Origin: Monodelphis domestica | Lineage: Eukaryota; Chordata; Mammalia; Didelphimorphia; Didelphidae | Length of the DNA: 64,000 nucleotides | Assembly (NCBI RefSeq): GCF_027887165.1 | Contig: NC_077234.1 | Coordinates: 169,296,388-169,360,387 of the forward strand | Reading direction: 5' to 3' | Shown: positions 36,673-48,938 of the stretch, one piece after another | How positions within the stretch are numbered: the first letter of the stretch is position 1 | How the letters are laid out: each line of letters opens with the position of its first letter | Notes under the pieces: generated by a model | Database searches by the model: none | The model's input: the letters and a program-made list of their open reading frames with translations, nothing else | Told to the model about the DNA's origin: nothing | Position numbers and translations under genes: made by a program

Positions 36673-38029
36673 ACCTCACACCCTACACCAAAATAAACTC
36701 AGAATGGGCGAATGACTTGAATATAAAGAAAGAAACTATAAGTAAATTAGGTGAACACAGAATAGTATACATGTCAGACCTTTGGGAAGGGAAAAATTTT
36801 AAAACCAAGCAAGACTTAGAAAGAGTCACAAAATGCAAAATAAATAATTTTGACTACATCAAATTAAAAAGTTTTTGCACAAACAAAACCGATGTAACTA
36901 AAATTAGAAGGAAAGCAACAAATTGGGAAACAATCTTCATAACAAAAACCTCTGACAAAGGTCTAATTACTCAAATCTATAAAGAGCTAAACCAGTTGTA
37001 CAAAAAATCAAGCCATTCTCCAATTGAAAAATGGGCAAGGGACATGAATAGGCAATTTTCAGTTAAAGAAATCAAGACTATTAATAAGCACATGAAAAAG
37101 TGTTCTAGATCTCTTATAATCAGAGAGATGCAAATCAAAACAACTTTGAGGTATCACCTCACACCTAGCAGATTGTTCAACATGAGAGCAAAGAAAAGTA
37201 ATGAATGCTGGAGGGGATGTGGCAAAGTAGGGACATTAATGCATTGCTGGTGGAGTTGTGAATTGATCCAACCATTCTGGAGGGCAATATGGAACTATGC
37301 CCAAAGGGCAATAAAAGACTGTCTGCCCCTTGATCCAGCCATAGCACTGCTGGGTTTGTACCCCAAAGAGATAATAAGGAAAAAGACCTGTACAAGAATA
37401 TTCATAGCTGCACTCTTTGTGGTGGCCAAAAATTGGAAAATGAGGGGATGCCCTTCAATTGGAGAATGGCTAAACAAATTGTAGTATATGTTGGTGATGG
37501 AATACTATTATGCTAAAAGGAATAATAAAGTGGAGGAATTCCATGGAGACTGGAGCGACCTCCAGGAAGTGATGCAGAGTGAGAGGACCAGAACCAGGAG
37601 AACATTGTACACAGAGGCTGACACATTGTGGTACAAGAGAACGTAATGGACTTCTCCAGAAATGGCTTTACAATGTCCCTGAACAACCTGTGAGAAATTT
37701 ACAAGATTTCTGCCAGAACAATCTACAAGAAAAAAAAAATACTATCCTCAAGCAGAGGACAAACTGAGGGAGTAAAAACACCAAGGAAAAGCAACTGATT
37801 GACTACAGAGGTTGAGGGGACATGATTGAGGAGAGACGCTAAATGAGCACCCTAATGCAAATACCAACAACAAAGGAAATGGGTTCAGAGCAAGGACACA
37901 TGTGATACCCAGATGAATCGCTAGGGAAGGGGTGGTGGGGGTTGAGGGGAGGAAAAGAAAATGATCTGTTTCCAATGAACAATGTATGAAAATGACCACA
38001 TAAAATAATGTTTTAAAAACTAAAAAAAA
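36673..38029 (+). mobile_element. Younger 5'-truncated L1 nested in an older L1
   Basis: A 255-codon frame (36717-37484) encodes the ORF2 C-terminal third (KNFKTKQDLERVTKCKINNF, LMHCWWSCELIQPFWRAIWN). It stops early because a Trp codon has become TAG at the LNKL-W site. The 3' UTR and an A-rich end follow. The imperfect duplication AAAAATGAAAAG(G/A)GTGAA brackets it (36655-36672 and 38030-38047). Confidence 0.92.
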
Positions 38030-40330
38030 AAATGAAAAGAGTGAATGTACCACTGATGAAGATAAAACTAAAGCAATTATTAGGAATTTTTTTACCCCAG
38101 TAAAAGTGACAATCTAAGTGAAATGGATAAATATTTACAAAAATATAAATTGCTGTCACTAATAGAAAAGGAAATAGGATACTTTAAATAACTGTATCTT
38201 GGGAAAAAATTGAAAAAGCCATCAATGAGCTCTCTGAAAAAAATTCTTAAAACCAGATGGATTTACAAGTGAATTCTACCAAACATTTAAGAAAGGATTA
38301 ATCCTAATTCTACATAAACTATTTTTTAAACTAGACAAAGAAAGAGTTCTACCAAATTACTTTTATGACACAAATATGATTTTGATAAATAAACCAAGGA
38401 GAGCAAAAACAGAGAAAGAAAACTACAGGTCAATTTCCTTAATGAACATTAATGCAAGAATGATAATGAAGTACCAGCAAGGGGATTACAGCAATATATT
38501 ACAAAGATCATATACAATGACCAAGTGGAAATGATACCAAAAACACAGGGCTGGTTCAATATTAGGAAAACTATTAGCTGGCATAACTGACTATCTCAAT
38601 AACAGAAGCAACAAAAATCATATATATATATATTATGTATATATATAAATCATATATAAATAGATATGCAAAAAGCTTTTGATAAAATAGAACAAATATT
38701 CTTTTTCAAAGAACTAGAAAACAGGAATAAATTGCACTTTTAAAAAATGATATTGAGTATCTACATCATCTGTAATGGGGATAAGCTAGAAGCCATCCTA
38801 ATAAAATCAGGGATGAAACAATAATATTCATTATTACTACAATTATTTGATATTGTATTAGAAACTCTTGTTATAACAATTGCTAGCTATAGAAACAAGG
38901 TAAGAAAAAGAAATTGTAAGAATTAATAATAAACAATTGGGAAATAAAACTATGATTCTTTGCAGATGAAATAATGACATACTTAAAGCATCATAGAGAA
39001 TTAAGTGAAAAATTAAGTGAAATGATTAACAACTTTAGCAAAATTACAAGATTGAAATGAACCCATATAAATCATCAGCATTTCTACATATTATTGGAAA
39101 AAACTGAGCAACAAGATAGATAGAAAAAGAAATTCCATTTAAAATAATTTCAGGCATTATAAAATACTTGGGAGTCTACTTGTCAAGACAAACCCTGGGA
39201 CTATAAGAACACAATGACAAAACATTTCTCACATGAAAAGAGATGCTAACAATTGGAGAACTATTAATTGCTCATGGATAGCCTGAGTCAATATAATAAA
39301 AATGACAATTCTACCTTAATTAATTTATTTAGTGCCAAGCCAATAAAACTATCATTTTATAGGTCTGGAAAAAATAACAAAATTAATGTAAGAAAAGAAA
39401 ACATCAGAAATATCGAGGAAATCAATGAAAAAAAATTGAAGGAAGGTAGGCTAGCAGGATCAGGTTTCTAACTATATTACAAAGCAGTAGTCATCAAAAC
39501 AATATAGCCCTGGCTAAAAAATAGATTGGTGCATCAGTGGAATAGATTAGGTACATAATACATAGGAGTAAATGATCATAGAAAATCTAGTGTTTGATAA
39601 ACCCTAAGACTCAAGCTTTGGAAACAGCAACTTATCATTTGACAAAAATTGTCAGGCAAACAGGAAAGCAGTTTGACTGAAACTAAGCATAGGCCAATAT
39701 CTTATACCATATACCAAAATAATGTTAAAATAGGTAAATTATATTAACATAAAGAATTATATCATAAGTAAATTTGGGGAACAGAGAAAATTTTACCTGC
39801 CAGATCTATGGACAAGAGAAGAGTTTATGATCAAACAAATGTAGATAATATCATGGGAAATAAAATGGATCATTTTAATTACATAAAATTTAAAAGGTTT
39901 TTCACAAACAAAACAAACGCAGCCAAGATTAGGAGAAAGCAGGAAATTTTTACAGCATGTTTTTTTGATAAAGGTCTCTTTTCTCTAATATATAATGAAC
40001 TGAGTCAAATTTATAAATATATGAATCATTCCCCAATTGATAAATGACCAAAGAATAATAACAGATAGCTTTCAGAAGAAATACATCAGAGATTGGAGCA
40101 TTATTAAATTAGGGAAAGGCAAATTAAAGAAACTCAGAGGTACCATCTCACACCTATCAGATTGGTGGAAAAGGGAAATGACAAATACTGTAGGGAATGT
40201 GGAAAATAAGGAACCCTAAAGCACTTTTGGTATTGTGAACTGTCCAGTCATTCTGGAGGACAATTGGAACTAAGGCCAAGGGGTTATAAAACTGCACATA
40301 CTTCGTGACTCAGCACTATCACCAATAGGT
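38030..40330 (+). mobile_element. Old L1, RT domain to ORF2 C-terminal part
   Basis: RT-region landmarks include GATGGATTTACAAGTGAATT, GGCTGGTTCAATATTAGGAA and TTCTTTGCAGATGAAATAAT (the catalytic FADD-like box). Later come GTTTTTCACAAACAAAAC-type and CACACCTATCAGATTGG blocks. Stops and frameshifts are frequent. Confidence 0.88.
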
Positions 40331-40734
40331 CTTTTTCAGTCTTTTCCTGGCCACCAGTTACTTTGTTCCCTCTTTTCTCAGTCTCCCCAGCTCTGGACAT
40401 TCTTCGAGGAGTGTCTGATTTCTTCCTAATGAGATTGTCACACATAGGGTCAGGGGAGGGAGAGATGGAGAATCCTGTTTACTCAAACCATAAGTCAGAT
40501 ACAGAACTATTAATATATTAATATACACTGGAGATCAGTTTGCCACACTATACCATCCACTTCAGACAACCTTCCAGCTCTCTGCCTTTACTTATCACCC
40601 TGTAAGAGATTTTGTCATTCCCTTTAAATAAAAGTCCTTTAAATTCTTTTCTTTCAACCAGTGTTGGATCACATCAAGACTTCTTAATGAATCTAGAATT
40701 AATAGTACTCCCTGAAAGAAGAGACAGGGGGAAG

Positions 40735-40995
40735 GAGTAGAAAATAAGCATTATATCATGCATAATATGTGCCAGGGGCTGGACTAAATTTTTTACAGTT
40801 TTTATCTCTTTTGATCCTCACAATAATCCTGCAATGTAAGAGCTGTTACTTTCCTCATTTTACAATTGAGAAAACTGAGACAAGCAGAAGTTAAGTGGCT
40901 TGCCTATGTCACACAGCTAGTACAGTCTGAGGACAGACTTAAAGGAGGGTCTTCCTGACCCCAGACCCAGTACCCTACCCACAGAACCCCTGGCT
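40735..40995 (-). mobile_element. CORE/MIR-class SINE
   Basis: TTTGATCCTCACAATAATCC, TTGAGAAAACTGAGACAAGC, TCACACAGCTAGTACAGTC and CCTGACCCCAGACCCAGTAC in reverse order. Confidence 0.85.
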
Positions 40996-41169
40996 ACTTG
41001 GATTCTAAGTCTGTCCATCACATAATCACTCATCATCCCTCTAAGCAATCTGACCAGTTCCATTTTGAACTTCTCTGAATTTCAGTCTCTATAAAATGAG
41101 ACTTAAAGTATTTGTCTGCCTCATAAGTTCCTTTTTATCAAATCTTTCTATAAAAATGAATTGTTCCTG

Positions 41170-41479
41170 AGGAAAAAAAAACACTATTCATAAGCAAAGG
41201 ACAAACTGTGGGAGTGGAAACACTGAGGAAAAGCAACTGCCTGACTACAGTGGTTGAGGGGACATGACAGAGGAGAGACTCTAAACGAACACTCTAATGC
41301 AAATATTATCAACAAAGCAATGGGTTCAAATCAAGAAAACACGTAATGCCCAGTGGAAATGCGCGTCGGCTATGGGGGATGGGGGGGAGGAAAAGAAAAT
41401 GATCTATGTCTTTAATGAATAATGCTTGGAAATGATCAAATAAAATATAAAAAAATTAAAAAATTAAAAAAATAAAAAT
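41170..41479 (+). mobile_element. Very short L1 insertion (3' UTR only)
   Basis: Only the L1 3' UTR is present (CACTATTCATAAGCAAAGGA to AAATGATCAAATAAAATAT plus an A-rich tail). The 16-bp duplication AAATGAATTGTTCCTG is at 41154-41169 and 41480-41495. Confidence 0.93.
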
Positions 41480-41529
41480 AAATGAATTGTTCCTGGAGCT
41501 AGTTGTTGATAGATAGATTAACATGGACC

Positions 41530-42160
41530 ACTTGCCAGAATATACAGTAAATATGAATTCTGCATTCTGAATACTTATAATTAGACTTCGACTTGGGTTT
41601 TTGACTTTAAAACCCCAAACCCAATGGATAGCAGTTAGTTTTCAATTGGTTTCTACCCATTGCATAGAAGAAAGATTATTCATCTTTCCTTTTTCCTTCA
41701 AGTCAAGTATAATAGAAAGTGTTGGCTCAGAAGCAGCTGGTTCTCAATCCCACGTCCGATGCTTGTTACCTGGGTGGCCTTTGGGAAGCCCCTTCATGTC
41801 TTTGGGGTTTAATTTTGCCACATGCCAGCTGTGGGCACTGAGCTGCCTGCATTCTGAGAGCCCTCCCTCATCGGGACAAAGTGTCCTCATCTGCCCATTC
41901 CAGTGGGGGAAGTCTTTCCATTCTTGGTATAGACGTCTCCCTAACTTACCAATAGGTTTGCGGCTTCTCAGTTTCCCTCCCCCTGGTTTAACCCATCTGC
42001 CCAGACAGTTTCATGGGTATGTAGCTGCTTCACATGCTTCTTAGAGACAGAAGTGACAGTTGGGTGACAAGTAGACACCAAAGGTGAGTGAGCAGTGCTA
42101 AAAAGGGCCTGGTGAGCCCTCCCATCAGAGGTGCTAGTCCTCCCTGAACGCCCCATAGGA
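41530..42160. other. GC-richer unique patch with a MIR-like remnant
   Basis: A 147-codon plus-strand frame (41601-42044) spans a locally GC-richer stretch. The part at 41715-41830 resembles a degraded MIR (CAATCCCACGTCCGATGCTT, GCCTTTGGGAAGCC). I see no coding signature. Confidence 0.4.
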
Positions 42161-42164
42161 GACA

Positions 42165-42410
42165 GGCAGAGGCATCATAAAGCCTTGGGCCTGGAATCAG
42201 AAAGACCTGGGTTCAAATCTGGCCTCAGACACTTATTAACTAAGGGACCAGGGGCAAGTCATTTAATGTCTGTTTGCCTTAATACACTGGAGGAAAAAAA
42301 CGTTAAACTATTCTACTATCTTTACCCAAAAAAATCCACGAACAGCATTGGCATGCTGTGGTCCACAGGGTCATGAAGAGATGAACATGATGAACAACAA
42401 CAACAAGCCA
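42165..42410 (+). mobile_element. SINE with BovB/RTE-type tail
   Basis: GGGTTCAAATCTGGCCTCAG, CAGGGGCAAGTCATTTAATG, then a tail with GTGGTCCACAGGGTCATGAA and AACAACAACAAC. Confidence 0.85.
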
Positions 42411-42961
42411 GGCACTGTCCTAGGCCCAAAGATCAAAATGAAACATGTATTGTATACCCAAGTGGAAGCATGACATAGTAGAGTGTAAAAATGGAAACTT
42501 GAACTCCGGACTCCAATCCCCAGGAGTCCTTGCTAGCTCCCAGAATGCCCTCTAATATCACTGAGATTTCCACCTGGGTGAGGTTAAAATTTCTTTTTAA
42601 CCTGGCTGTAAAAGCTACTGGGTCTTTTCTTTCCTACTTCCACTTCAGAGCAGACGGGTCTTTTCATGATGTAGGTGAGGTTGAATTGGGCCTCTCGGCC
42701 CACCTAGACACGTGCTTTTCTTACTTGTATTTTCTTAAATTCCTTATCTTAAATAAAACTCTAAAAATATAATACTCCTTGCAGAGAGAAACTAATTTCT
42801 ACCTGCCTCAGTTTTAGAAATTATAATCTTTACAAGAGTCAAGGAGACCTAATTCAGGTCCTGTCTTTGACATAGATAGCCTATGTGACCCTGGAAAAGT
42901 GGCTTAACCCAACTCTCCATGCAATTTTCTAAGCCTACATAAGTTCAAGATCAGTGGCCTA

Positions 42962-43618
42962 ACTGCTGGGTTTGTACCCCAAAGAGGTAATAAGGAAAAA
43001 GACTTGTACAAGAATATTCATAGCTGCGCTCTTTGTGGTGGCCAAAAATTGGAAAATGAGGGGATGCCCTTCAATTGGGGAATGGCTGAACAAACTGTGG
43101 TATATGTTGGTGATGGAATACTATTGTGCTAAAAGGAATAATAAAGTGGAGAAGTTCCATGGAGACTGGAACAACCTCCAGGAAGTGATGCAGAGCGAGA
43201 GGAGCAGAACCAGGAAAACATTGTACACAGAGACTGATACACTGTGGTACAATCGAATGTAATAGACTTCTCCATGAGTGGCAATGCAGTGACCCTGAAT
43301 AACTTGGAGGAATCTAAGAGAAAAACACTATCCACAGCCAGAGGAAACACTGTGAGAGTAAAAACACTGAAGAAAAGCAACTGCTTGATTACATGGGTCG
43401 AGGGGATATGATTGGGGATATACACTGCAAATGAACATCCTAGTGCAAACAACATGGAAATAGGTTCTGATCAAGGACACAAGCAATACCCAGTGGAATT
43501 GCATATCGGCTATGGGAAGGGGTGGGGGGGGAGGGAGGGAAAGAACATGGTTCTTGTAACCAAGGAATAATGTTCTAAATTGACTAAATAAATTTTTCAA
43601 AAAAAGAAAAAGAAAAAA
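42962..43618 (+). mobile_element. 5'-truncated L1, first of two at one target
   Basis: A 96-codon frame (42972-43262) covers the ORF2 C-terminus (TCTRIFIAALFVVAKNWKMR), followed by the 3' UTR and an A-rich tail at 43598-43620. The bracketing target sequence AGATCAGTGGCCTA is at 42948-42961 and 43620-43633. Confidence 0.92.
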
Positions 43619-43633
43619 AAGATCAGTGGCCTA

Positions 43634-44208
43634 AAAAAAATTTGGAAAATGAGGGGATGCCCTTTGATTGGGGAATGGCTGAACAAATTGTGGTATCTGT
43701 TGGTGATGGAATACTATTGTGCTAAAAGGAATAATAAACCGGAGGAATTCCATGTGGACTGGAACAACCTCCAGGAATTGATGCAGAGTGAAAGGAGCAG
43801 AACCAGGAGAACATTGTACACCGAGACTGATAAACTGTGGTACAATCCAGTGTAATGGACAGTAAATGCAATGCTTCAGGACAATTCTGAGGGTCTTATG
43901 AGAAAGAACACTATCCACATTCAGAGATAGAACTGTGGGAATAGAAACACAGAAGAAAAACAACTGCTTGATCACGTGGTTTGAGGGGGATATGATTGGG
44001 TATGTAGGCTCTAAACAATCACTCTGTTGCAAATATTAATAATATGGAAATGGGTCTTGATTAATATTATATGCAAAACCCAGTGTAATTGTGCATCAGC
44101 TACGGAGGTGGGAGGGAGGGGAAAGAGGGGAGGTAAAGAACATAAATCATGTAACCATGGAAAAATATTCTAAAATAATTAATTAAATAAATTTTTTCAA
44201 TTAAAAAA
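43634..44208 (+). mobile_element. 5'-truncated L1, second at the same target
   Basis: Opens in the ORF2 region TTTGGAAAATGAGGGGATGC, with a 68-codon remnant frame (43649-43855), and ends AATAAATTTTTTCAATT plus an A-run. Its 3' UTR differs from the first copy, so it is a different subfamily. It is followed by a third copy of ATCAGTGGCCTA (44210-44221). Confidence 0.92.
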
Positions 44209-44329
44209 AATCAGTGGCCTATCCACATCAATGGAGGGAAATTCTGTTCTCAAAGTTTTGCAAAGTGGTTAAATCACAAGTATAAACCTCTCAAAAAGAT
44301 TAGAAACACATAAATCTACAAACTTATTT

Positions 44330-44815
44330 TGGAACCAACTAAGAGACATCAGAGATATTACCTTGCTCACAAAGGTACATATAGTCAAATCTATGGTTTT
44401 TCCAGTAGCAATGTATGGCTCTGAGAGCTAGACTATGCAAAGAAGGCTGAGAATCTGAGAAGTGACACCTCTGAATAATGGATTGGAGAAGATTTTTAAG
44501 AGTGCTTTGGAGAGCAAGGGGGTCCAATCAGTGAATACTTAAAGAAATTCAGACTATTCCCTAGAAGGTCAAATAGTGAAGCTGAAGCTCAGATACTCTA
44601 GCCATATAACGTGAGCACTGAACTCATTGGAAAAGATATTTGGGGAAAGATTGAAGGCAAAAGGAAAAGGGTACAGCAGAGGATAAGATGGAAAGTGTCA
44701 TGGAAACAACAAACATGAACTTGGACAGTCTTTGAGAGATAGTAAAGGATAGAAGGTCCTGGTGCCCAGGGGGTCAAGAATAGTTGGACACAGTGAACAA
44801 TATGAAGAAACATCT
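44330..44815 (+). mobile_element. RTE (BovB-like) LINE 3' fragment
   Basis: The segment follows the end of an RTE ORF: GTAGCAATGTATGGCTCTGA, CTGAAGCTCAGATACTCTAG, GAAAGATTGAAGGCAAAAGG and CAACAAACATGAACTTGGAC, then the tail with GGGGTCAAGAATAGTTGGAC. It is frameshifted. This is the likely autonomous source type for the SINE tails in the window. Confidence 0.85.
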
Positions 44816-44819
44816 CCTC

Positions 44820-45955
44820 TTTAGCTCACTACCAAATGCAGAATGGAAGGATCTCAAAACTTAAAGACTTGGACAGAAACTCCCAATTCATCATACACTG
44901 GAGATGGCTCTTCCTAGACAATATTCAGTTTCCCATTCTGGGATTTATTATCCTCTACAGGAAGGAAAATCACAGATTGTTAGAAAATTCTGACTAGTTT
45001 TTTTATTCTTTTTCCTAACATTATTTTAAATCTCCTTATATTCTATATTTAATGAAGAGCTGAAGTGTTACGCTAGGATGTTCACATGTTAAACCACCAT
45101 TCTTGGTTCCTCCTATACAAAAAAGAAGCTGTTTCCACTTCCATTCCCAAAGCTCCAGATTGCTTCCTAAATATTCTGGAAAATCAAAGTCATGAAAAAC
45201 TAATGAGCAAATTTAAAACACCGTATATGATCATTGGATGGAAGAATTATCATGAAAGAAACCGTATAACCTCTGTTTACTGTGGATAAATTTAGAAGAG
45301 GGACACTGGCAAGAGAAGTTATCATATAAGCCAAGAATCTAAGCTGGATTGTGTGATATTCCCTGGGGAGCTCATATAAGTCTCATTACTTATTTGCATT
45401 TAATGTTACTCCTAGTAAGAATGTCATCAATTCTTCAAACCCAGCTGTTGCTAACATGTCAGATTTATTTAGAGAAGCAAATATGTTGCAGAAGATATAA
45501 GATATTCTGAAAGAGTACATTCAATATATCTGGACCCACCACATACACGCATTCACATATCCAGGCATGTTTTTCATCAGTGAGGCTAGCTTTCAATGAG
45601 GAAACTCTGTACCAAATGTTTTACAACTTGGTCTTAGAGAAAAATTCCTGGAAGAGACTGAGAGATTTAAGTGATTTCTTCAGGAAAATATGACCAATGT
45701 GTGTCAGAGAAAAGGCTACAGGAAGGAAGGACTGTTTCATTTCCCCCTTTGAATCCCAAGTACCTAAACACTCCCTGGAGCCTAATAGGTTCTTAAAAAT
45801 TGCTTTTCAGTTAATTGATGGATTCTTGGTTTAGTAGCCCAAGTCAAGAAAACATGGGTTGAGGTTCCACTAAATAACACCACACGAAAATACAGCATTG
45901 CATGCTGCAAGATTTCAGGATGTGTCTGTGCAACAGAAATATTTCTAAACATGTT
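44820..45955. other. Non-coding stretch, no gene seen
   Basis: Short frames only and no repeat named. Confidence 0.45.
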
Positions 45956-45961
45956 TTATCT

Positions 45962-46085
45962 TCAGAAAGGCAACATAATACAGTGGATAAAAGACCAGAC
46001 TTAGAGTCAGAAGATCTGAATTCAAGACTTGCCTTCAACACATCAGCTGGATTGCCCTGGACACATTTCTTAACATTTCATTGCA
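45962..46085 (+). mobile_element. CORE/MIR-class SINE, 5' half
   Basis: GGCAACATAATACAGTGGAT, GACTTAGAGTCAGAAGATCT and TTCAAGACTTGCC. Confidence 0.75.
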
Positions 46086-46089
46086 CTAT

Positions 46090-46935
46090 AATTCTAAATT
46101 AGAGATCAATAGAGGAAGTTTCCCTGCTAGGAATTATGACATGTATAAAATCATAGATGAGAAGAGAAAGAAAGAAAAAATAAAATTCCAAACAAAATAG
46201 CATCACCTTTATAATAACTCCCGATTTGTCTATATAATACACACTGACAAATACAACATGTTATATCTAGTAGATCTGAAATAAAGGGGCTTGATGGGAA
46301 CAGTCTTATCATTATGGCTAGAACATTTCATTAACAATGATGTCCTATATCTGCTCCTATTTTAGTAGTAGTGACAAATAGAGAGTTTTATCTCCAGCAC
46401 TCCCACAGCCCACCATGCTCTACTGTCTCTAAATCTCACTCTCCTGCATCCTGTTACAGACAAACTTTTCTCCATATAATTTTATCCTAAGTGATTCAGT
46501 TAAGGGAAAAATGTCTGAAAAGACTCTGCATGTTCTCAAGGGGAAGAAGCAGTTAAAGATTCTATAAGTACTCTCTACGTTGTCCAGGGATGATTGTAAA
46601 AAAGGAAAGGAGCAAATCTAGATTCAACAAAGGGATGAATCAGTGGCTGGATTTGGAAATCTCTAACCTGAAATAAATTATTTGATCCCTTTGAGAAAAC
46701 CTCACCAATAAGCTGCTGGCATACAGGAACAGGGAAAGTTTGCTGACCAGAAGTCTGAATAGAAGCTGGAGTCGCATGACCAGTGCAAATCACCTTGGGC
46801 CATATGTATGATTGGTAGCCACACATCATACAGTACCACTATAATCACATAGTATCATTACATGCAAGTCATCCCAGATACATATGTCACATGCAAGAAA
46901 CAACATCACATGGTTGAGTTACATAAAATCAAATG
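46090..46935. other. Non-coding stretch, no gene seen
   Basis: The 84-codon minus frame (46575-46829) has no family signal. Confidence 0.4.
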
Positions 46936-46941
46936 TGGGCA

Positions 46942-47160
46942 CATACAGGGTAATGCAAAAGTCTTACTGCAATTTTAAGTTAACACTTGGTGATGACAAA
47001 GAGGCATCTTCTTTTCATGGGGAACAGAAGCAGTAGTGGGATGAATCTCCAATGTTACATCTACGAGGCATGGAAACAACTTCGAGAAAATGAAGATTGA
47101 GTACAGGACAAAGTCCATTCACAACCATTCACAATGGAAGGACTTCCTATAAATTTTATG
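46942..47160 (+). mobile_element. Possible mariner-like DNA transposon end
   Basis: ACATACAGGGTAATGCAAAA followed by GTCTTACTGCAATTTTA resembles a mariner terminal inverted repeat. The partner repeat was not located, so this is tentative. Confidence 0.25.
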
Positions 47161-47234
47161 AGTTTCTTTCTTGTTACTGCACTTGAGTTCCTTTCTGATC
47201 CATATTGTTTTTCTGATAAGCATGTTTACTTATA

Positions 47235-47400
47235 GAGAAAATATGACATAATGTATAGAATGAAGTCAAGAGCTCCTGAGTTCCAATTCTACCTCGGTCA
47301 TACAACCCTGGAAAAGTCACTTAACCTCAATTAACTCCTTAGGATTTACCTAATTCATGAAGAGATTATAATTGGCATCAACTGAAGGGTCCTCTTATTC
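47235..47400 (+). mobile_element. CORE/MIR-class SINE
   Basis: TATGACATAATGTATAGAAT, CCTGGAAAAGTCACTTAACC and CATCAACTGAAGGGTCCTC. Confidence 0.65.
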
Positions 47401-47404
47401 AGGA

Positions 47405-48155
47405 TGCTCCATTCAGAAAGCATGAATTAACATGAAAATGACACATGCTGAAGGGGCTGTAAAAAAACAGGCACATTGATGCACTGTTGGTGGAAGTACA
47501 AACTGGCCTAGCCATTTTAGAAAGAAGTTTGGAATTATGCCCCAAAAGCTACTAAATTGCACATGTCTTTTAACCCAAGCAACACCATTATTATGCCTAT
47601 TCACCAAAGAGATCAAAAAAAAAAGAGAAAAAGGACTCATCTGTATAAAAATATTGACAATATTCCTTTTTTGGTAGCACAATATTGGAAATTGAAGGGT
47701 ATCCACAAGTTGAGAAGTAGCTGAACCAATTATCAGTTACATATATATTAGAATACTGTTGTGCTGTATTAAAAAAGAAAGATGGAGATTGTTTCAGAGA
47801 AACATGGGAAGACTTGACTGAACTAATGCAGAGTGACATGAGCAGAACCAGGAGTAAAACTGACAAGATAAAAACAATATCTGAAAGACAAACTATTTTG
47901 AATGCTTATGAACTCTGATCAATACAATGACTAGCCAAACTTCTAAAGGACTTGAGATAAAACATGATACCAAATAGAGAAGTTGATGGACTCAGAATAC
48001 AGACTGACTTTTTTTTTACATGTCTAACTAGGAATTTCTTTTGCTTGATTATATGTGTTTGTAACAGGAGTTTCATTTTTCTTGTTTTCTAAATGTAGGA
48101 GGCAGCAGAGAAGGTGGGAGAGAATGAAGAACTGAAAAGAAAAGAAAATTTAATA
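47405..48155 (+). mobile_element. Old L1 3' end
   Basis: ATTGATGCACTGTTGGTGGA, TTTTAACCCAAGCAACACCA, ATGCAGAGTGACATGAGCAG and the TGATTATATGTGTTTGTAAC 3' UTR. The minus-strand frames over it are shadows. Confidence 0.85.
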
Positions 48156-48159
48156 GTTA

Positions 48160-48800
48160 AAAAGAGTGACAAGGGAAATGGTACCCTTACATTAGCAATA
48201 TTTTAGCGGGGGGAAGATATCATTCTAGTCCAATATCAATCTTGGAGATCAATGATGAGGGAAGCTAGCACTCAATCGGGGCCCTTCTCCTGCTCCCCTC
48301 AAGTCACAAACTGAATGTCTCCCTTTGGAGAGGTAATCCTGATACTAGTGACATCTATTTATGCCATCCACAGTCACAGGAATTCAGGCATTTCGTGTAC
48401 GTATATCTTTTTTAAATGGACATTCACATCACATATATTTAAACACTACTTTATGAATTATGAGCCCACAACTTCTTCCAAACTTAGTCTTCAGTCTGTG
48501 CATATACCTCAAATCCACACGTTCTAGTTTCCTAGACTTTTCCTCTGGGGTTGCTCTTCTTTCCCTCTAGGGGTGAGTGAAAGTGGTTTATGCATTAAAA
48601 CAAAATTCTCAAATGCTGATCCTCTCCAAGCTTCCAAGAGAGTCACATCAGGGTGGCAGCCCCAACTCTGATGCCATTATTTTTCTGCTTATAGTTATAT
48701 TACAGGCAGGAACTTCTAATCCTCTTTCTATTACTTCCTGTTCATTGACTGAGATGTGTATAATCCTCCCCTACTCTCCCTAATTCTTACAGACTTCTTC
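48160..48800. other. Non-coding stretch, no gene seen
   Basis: No repeat or convincing frame was identified. Confidence 0.4.
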
Positions 48801-48938
48801 ATCAAATGAGGTCAACAAGTATTTATTAATTGTCTAGTGTGTCTGCCATGTACTGTGCTAAGCACTATTTTTGCACAACTATCTATACTTGTCTACATTT
48901 ATATGTATACATATATATATATTTTAAAGATAAATCTA

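Noticed and set aside
36717..37484. 255-codon plus-strand frame as a host gene
   Set aside because: It is L1 ORF2 C-terminal sequence, duplicated in at least four other places in the window and bounded by target-site duplications.
41601..42044. 147-codon plus-strand frame in a GC-richer patch
   Set aside because: There is no recognisable domain, no splice or poly(A) context, and it overlaps a MIR-like remnant. A chance frame is most likely.
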